NCBI RefSeq assembly: GCF_900168045.1
Contig: NZ_FUYY01000004.1
Span: forward strand, 1-64,000
Reading direction: 5' to 3'
DNA from: Salegentibacter holothuriorum
Lineage (GTDB): Bacteria > Bacteroidota > Bacteroidia > Flavobacteriales > Flavobacteriaceae
DNA: 64,000 bases
Shown: in pieces, positions 61,018 through 64,000 of the stretch
How positions within the stretch are numbered: the stretch's first letter is position 1
Layout: every line of letters starts with the position of its first letter
Notes under the pieces: generated by a model
Databases searched by the model: none
What the model was told of the DNA's origin: nothing
Seen by the model: the letters and a program-made list of their open reading frames with translations, nothing else
Position numbers and translations under genes: made by a program

Positions 61018-62442
61018 ATGATGAAAAAGATACCTTTTTTAGTTTTACTTCTAAGTTTTATTCCTCAACTGGTAAGTTCACAGGAAATAAAAATTCCTTT
61101 GGGTACTATTGTAGATTCAATACCTATTAGTGATACTATTGAAGAAGGTTTTGCTATTTACCTGCCACGAAATTTTGATGAAAAGAAAGAGTGGCCGGTA
61201 ATTTTTGTATTTGATCCTCAAGGTAGGGGAAGAGCAGCTGCCCAACTTTTTAGAACTGTAGCAGAAAGGCAATCTTATATTATTGTGGCATCTAATATGA
61301 ATTTAAAGGAAGATTCTTTAAAAAACAACATTACTAAAATAGGTTCTTTAATTAATCAGGTAGATGGTATGTTTACTATAGATAGGGAGCAGGTTTATTT
61401 AGCTGGGCTCTCTGAAGGTGGGCAACTGGCAACTGCACTACCCTTTATTTACAATAATATATCTGGAGTTTTAGCTATAGAAGATGCCTGGTTGAATACT
61501 GATTATTTAAATACTAACAGTAAATTTATGTTTAGTGCAGTTGCCTGTGATAATAAGAATACAAGACAAACTCTAGTGGAAATAGAAGCTTATCTAAATG
61601 GAGAGGATTTTCCAACCGAAATTAATTTTTACACTTGTAAGGGAAAAGTAGAATGGCCTGTTGGAGATGTGATTGAAAATGCTGTAGCAGGATTTACATT
61701 ACTTGCCATAAAAGAAGAAAAAAGACCTAAAGATATTGACTTAATTAGAAAACTGTATAATGCAGAAGTGGAACATGCCCAGGTTTTAAGGCGCACTCGT
61801 AATTATTATCAGGCATTTGAAAAACTAAAACAAATTGAAGATAAGTATGATGATTTTGGACTGGAGATAGATTTGGGTGACGAAATAAAGAATATTAGGC
61901 GGAATAAGGCTTTTAAGCAGCAAAGGCGAGATTATCGAAACGCTATAGCTGAAGAAAATACAAGAAGGGAGGATTACATTTACTATATGGATGCCGATGT
62001 GATGATCTCTAATTTTGAAAATATTGGTTGGTGGGTGTCCCAGGTTGATGAGTTAAAAGAGCGAGTAGAAAAGTCAAGTGGACCAAAACAAAATATGGCA
62101 AACAGACTTCTTGGATTTCTGGATAGTCTTAGTAAGAGTTATTATGATAGTTATGTGAATTCCCAGGCTAATGCCAGATCAAAAGTATTTGTGAGTATTC
62201 TTCGCACTATTTTCGATAAGAATGATCCTGAAGCATATCTTAATATCATTAAAATTGCCGGTCACGATGGAGATCACGAGACAGCGCTCTTGTATCTGGA
62301 AGATTTACTTAAAACCGGATTTAAGGATATGCAGGCATTATATGATATTGAAGGTATTTTAGATCTAAAACTAAGTAAAGCATATAATGAGAAAATCAGG
62401 GAATATCTTGGAGAAGCAAAGTATTATAATGCTGATAGTTAG
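61018..62442 (+). CDS. Secreted alpha/beta-hydrolase-like protein with C-terminal TPR-like region
   Basis: 474 aa; ATG 61021 is an equal start. Signal peptide to about residue 21 (FLVLLLSFIPQLVSSQ). Residues about 40-240 are a PHB-depolymerase/esterase-like fold: GFAIYLPRNFDEKKEWPVIFVFDPQGRG, and the nucleophile elbow YLAGLSEGGQLA (G-x-S-x-G). The histidine expected near WPVGDVIENAV is not evident, so catalysis is uncertain. About 245-474 is helical and charged, TPR-like. Overlaps the next gene's start. Confidence 0.75.
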   Translation: MMKKIPFLVLLLSFIPQLVSSQEIKIPLGTIVDSIPISDTIEEGFAIYLPRNFDEKKEWPVIFVFDPQGRGRAAAQLFRTVAERQSYIIVASNMNLKEDSLKNNITKIGSLINQVDGMFTIDREQVYLAGLSEGGQLATALPFIYNNISGVLAIEDAWLNTDYLNTNSKFMFSAVACDNKNTRQTLVEIEAYLNGEDFPTEINFYTCKGKVEWPVGDVIENAVAGFTLLAIKEEKRPKDIDLIRKLYNAEVEHAQVLRRTRNYYQAFEKLKQIEDKYDDFGLEIDLGDEIKNIRRNKAFKQQRRDYRNAIAEENTRREDYIYYMDADVMISNFENIGWWVSQVDELKERVEKSSGPKQNMANRLLGFLDSLSKSYYDSYVNSQANARSKVFVSILRTIFDKNDPEAYLNIIKIAGHDGDHETALLYLEDLLKTGFKDMQALYDIEGILDLKLSKAYNEKIREYLGEAKYYNADS

Positions 62443-63028
62443 GCCGAAATTGCTTTTCTTATTTTTCTTAATGATATCTGTTTCAGCTATTGCTCAGGAA
62501 AAAAGTGTGGTAGAATTTCAGCGGGATATGAATGAAAAATTTAATGATCCAGAACGCACTCCGCTTTCAAAAAAAGATTTAGCTGAATTTAAAAACCTGG
62601 ATTTCTTCGAGATTGATTCTGCTTTTAAAGTGAAAGCTCAATTTTTAAGAACTCCGGCTGAAGCTCCTTTTAGAATGCAAACAACTACAAATAGAAAGCC
62701 TGTGTACGTAAAATATGGAGAATTGTATTTTAGTATTAAAGAAAAAGACTTTAAACTAGATGTTTATCAAAATCAGGAGTTAATTTCAGATCCTGAATAT
62801 TTTAATTACCTGTTTCTACCTTTTACAGATCTTACCAATGGAGAAACCACCTACTCCGGCGGACGATATTTGGACTTAAGGATACCGGAGGGTGATTCCA
62901 TTTTTATAAATTTTAATAAAGCATATAATCCATATTGTGCTTATAATGGTGATTATTCCTGTCCTATAGTTCCTGCTGAAAATAATTTAGAGATAGCTAT
63001 TACAGCAGGAGTGAAGAACTTTAAATAA
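62429..63028 (+). CDS. DUF1684-family secreted protein
   Basis: 199 aa from ATG 62429, chosen because it starts a signal peptide (LLFLFFLMISVSAIAQ). Family features: ERTPLSKKDLAEFKNLDFFEID, YGELYFSIKEKDFKLDVYQN, LFLPFTDLTNGETTYSGGRYLDL and NKAYNPYCAYNGDYSCPIVPAENNLEIAI (DUF1684 end). Overlaps the hydrolase-like gene by 14 bases; the pair is probably cotranscribed. Function unknown; the pattern is an all-beta hydrolase-like or binding fold. Confidence 0.85.
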   Translation: MLIVRPKLLFLFFLMISVSAIAQEKSVVEFQRDMNEKFNDPERTPLSKKDLAEFKNLDFFEIDSAFKVKAQFLRTPAEAPFRMQTTTNRKPVYVKYGELYFSIKEKDFKLDVYQNQELISDPEYFNYLFLPFTDLTNGETTYSGGRYLDLRIPEGDSIFINFNKAYNPYCAYNGDYSCPIVPAENNLEIAITAGVKNFK

Positions 63029-63033
63029 TTAGT

Positions 63034-64000
63034 TTAGAACGCATAAACCGCGGCCAGTACAAAAGATGAAAGCTTATCGGTTCCATCTAAATCAGAATCA
63101 ACAAAAACCGGTGATGAAGTATTTGAAACTTTATCAAGCCGTATTTCGGGTTTAATAGTTAAGCTTCCAACAGTGTAATTGCCGGTAAGCGTAAAATCTA
63201 TTGTTTCAGCATCAGCGCCGTAAACAGGGCCGCCATCTTCCAGTTCTTTAAAATATTCAGCTCTTAAACCAATAGCAAAACTATCAGACGTTTGAAACTG
63301 CGGATATAATGCTGCTCCGTAAAAACCTACCCCATCTGTAGTAGTGTAAGTTGTATTCAGCCCAAGGTAAAAAGCCTCAGTAAAATCCCAACCGGTAGTC
63401 AAATCTATCTGAAACGTTGCTTCGCCTGAAATTGGCATTTGCTCACCATATAATAGGTTTAGGTATGCGCTTCCTTTAGTATTTGAATACCCTAATTGAC
63501 CACCAAAAGAATATTTTCCGTAGGGATTAAATTCAGTCCAGTCTGTAGGGTTCATTATGGCCAACATTGCGCTCCAGTGATCATCTATCGTGAAATCTGC
63601 TTTAATTCCGGTATGGGAAAAAGGTCCATATGAAAACATATAGGAAGTGGAATAGTTGAAATTTGCAGCCGGTGAAATAACTTCATACCCCAGGAAAGTA
63701 TTGAAATTTCCCATTGTTAAAGTTACCGCATCTGAAACATTCCAGTAAGCATATAATTGATTTACAATATTACTGGGTGCTGCTGAAGCGAAGACGGCAT
63801 CTTCCCCACGAGGGCCAAAAACCAGGTCGGCCACAAAACCTACTTTCTCCCCTTCGTAACCTAAAATCACATTAGCCATTCCAATGGCGAAACCGGGATC
63901 GTTGGCAAATGAAGAAGCGGGAGCTTGCGGGCTGGCAATAATATTACCTGCTTCATTGTACTCGTACTTATTTAGGCCATTAATATTTGTTCTGAAGTAA
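63034..64000 (-). CDS. Outer membrane beta-barrel porin (5' end beyond window)
   Basis: The frame stays open to the right edge (…INGLNKYEYNEAGNIIASPQ…), giving 321 codons with no start; the ATG at 63879 is internal. The sequence alternates polar and aromatic residues with frequent Gly, strands such as VILGYEGEKVGFVADLVFG and FAIGLRAEYFKEL, and ends in SFVLAAVYAF, an aromatic-terminated beta-signal. It fits the porin_2/BBP2 group of Bacteroidota outer membrane proteins. Substrate unknown. Confidence 0.82.
   Translation of the reverse strand, partial: YFRTNINGLNKYEYNEAGNIIASPQAPASSFANDPGFAIGMANVILGYEGEKVGFVADLVFGPRGEDAVFASAAPSNIVNQLYAYWNVSDAVTLTMGNFNTFLGYEVISPAANFNYSTSYMFSYGPFSHTGIKADFTIDDHWSAMLAIMNPTDWTEFNPYGKYSFGGQLGYSNTKGSAYLNLLYGEQMPISGEATFQIDLTTGWDFTEAFYLGLNTTYTTTDGVGFYGAALYPQFQTSDSFAIGLRAEYFKELEDGGPVYGADAETIDFTLTGNYTVGSLTIKPEIRLDKVSNTSSPVFVDSDLDGTDKLSSFVLAAVYAF

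Overview
The window is a low-GC chromosomal segment from a member of the Bacteroidota, most likely a marine Flavobacteriaceae of the Salegentibacter/Gramella/Zunongwangia type. This rests on the gene content (type III glutamine synthetase, a Bacteroidota-type curli operon, a M56/BlaI pair with TonB-plug-like repeats, a Lacal_2735-type small protein, an IcmF fusion mutase) and on many Bacteroidota promoter -7 boxes (TAnnTTTG). The genus is an inference. No tRNA, rRNA or CRISPR array was seen.

Layout. 1-5.5 kb: the end of an IS1595-like transposase, a GH130 mannoside phosphorylase/hydrolase, two coupled GT4 glycosyltransferases, and the broken C-terminus of what looks like a further glycosidase. 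5.7-12.3 kb: a heavy-metal efflux operon (Cys/His-rich secreted protein, CzcA fused to a TolC-type outer membrane factor, adaptor, Fur-family regulator). 12.6-17.6 kb: an anaerobic formate module (OFA-family carrier, pyruvate formate-lyase, its activase) with CRP/FNR-like dyads upstream of both transcription units. 17.9-26.4 kb, minus strand: a sulfur-flavoured RND efflux cluster (cysteine-free SQR-like flavoprotein, TolC, adaptor, RND pump, PII-like protein, DUF2892 protein, two rhodaneses, a Cys-motif membrane protein). 27-32.5 kb, minus strand: a lipoprotein and DUF2231 protein, then a type-I-secretion-like TolC/HlyD/ABC set whose ABC ATPase has lost all its catalytic motifs. 32.7-40.3 kb: kelch protein, a conserved 50-aa protein, M56 peptidase/BlaI pair, Ca/Na antiporter, glutamine synthetase III. 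41.2-46.6 kb: a complete curli operon with two unusual fusions (CsgH-like+CsgE, CsgG+beta-barrel) and an attenuator after the major subunit. 46.7-64 kb: mostly housekeeping genes (purM, prfA, pyrF, purU, icmF, marC, an Lrp regulator) with small conserved proteins, and a porin cut by the right edge.

The main structure not explained by genes is a dispersed REP/BIME-like repeat of about 100 bp. Full copies carry a palindromic head CTCGATAATCGAG followed by two hairpins of the form TGCYYCGnnRGCTTGCYYCGAA. About eleven full or partial copies occur. Several lie exactly over stop codons and supply the stop or the last codons of the gene (glutamine synthetase, HlyD, RND adaptor, the 17.9 kb membrane protein). 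Two further dispersed inverted-repeat elements were also found. The best candidates for an undescribed system are the rhodanese/RND/SQR-like cluster and the pseudo-ATPase exporter.
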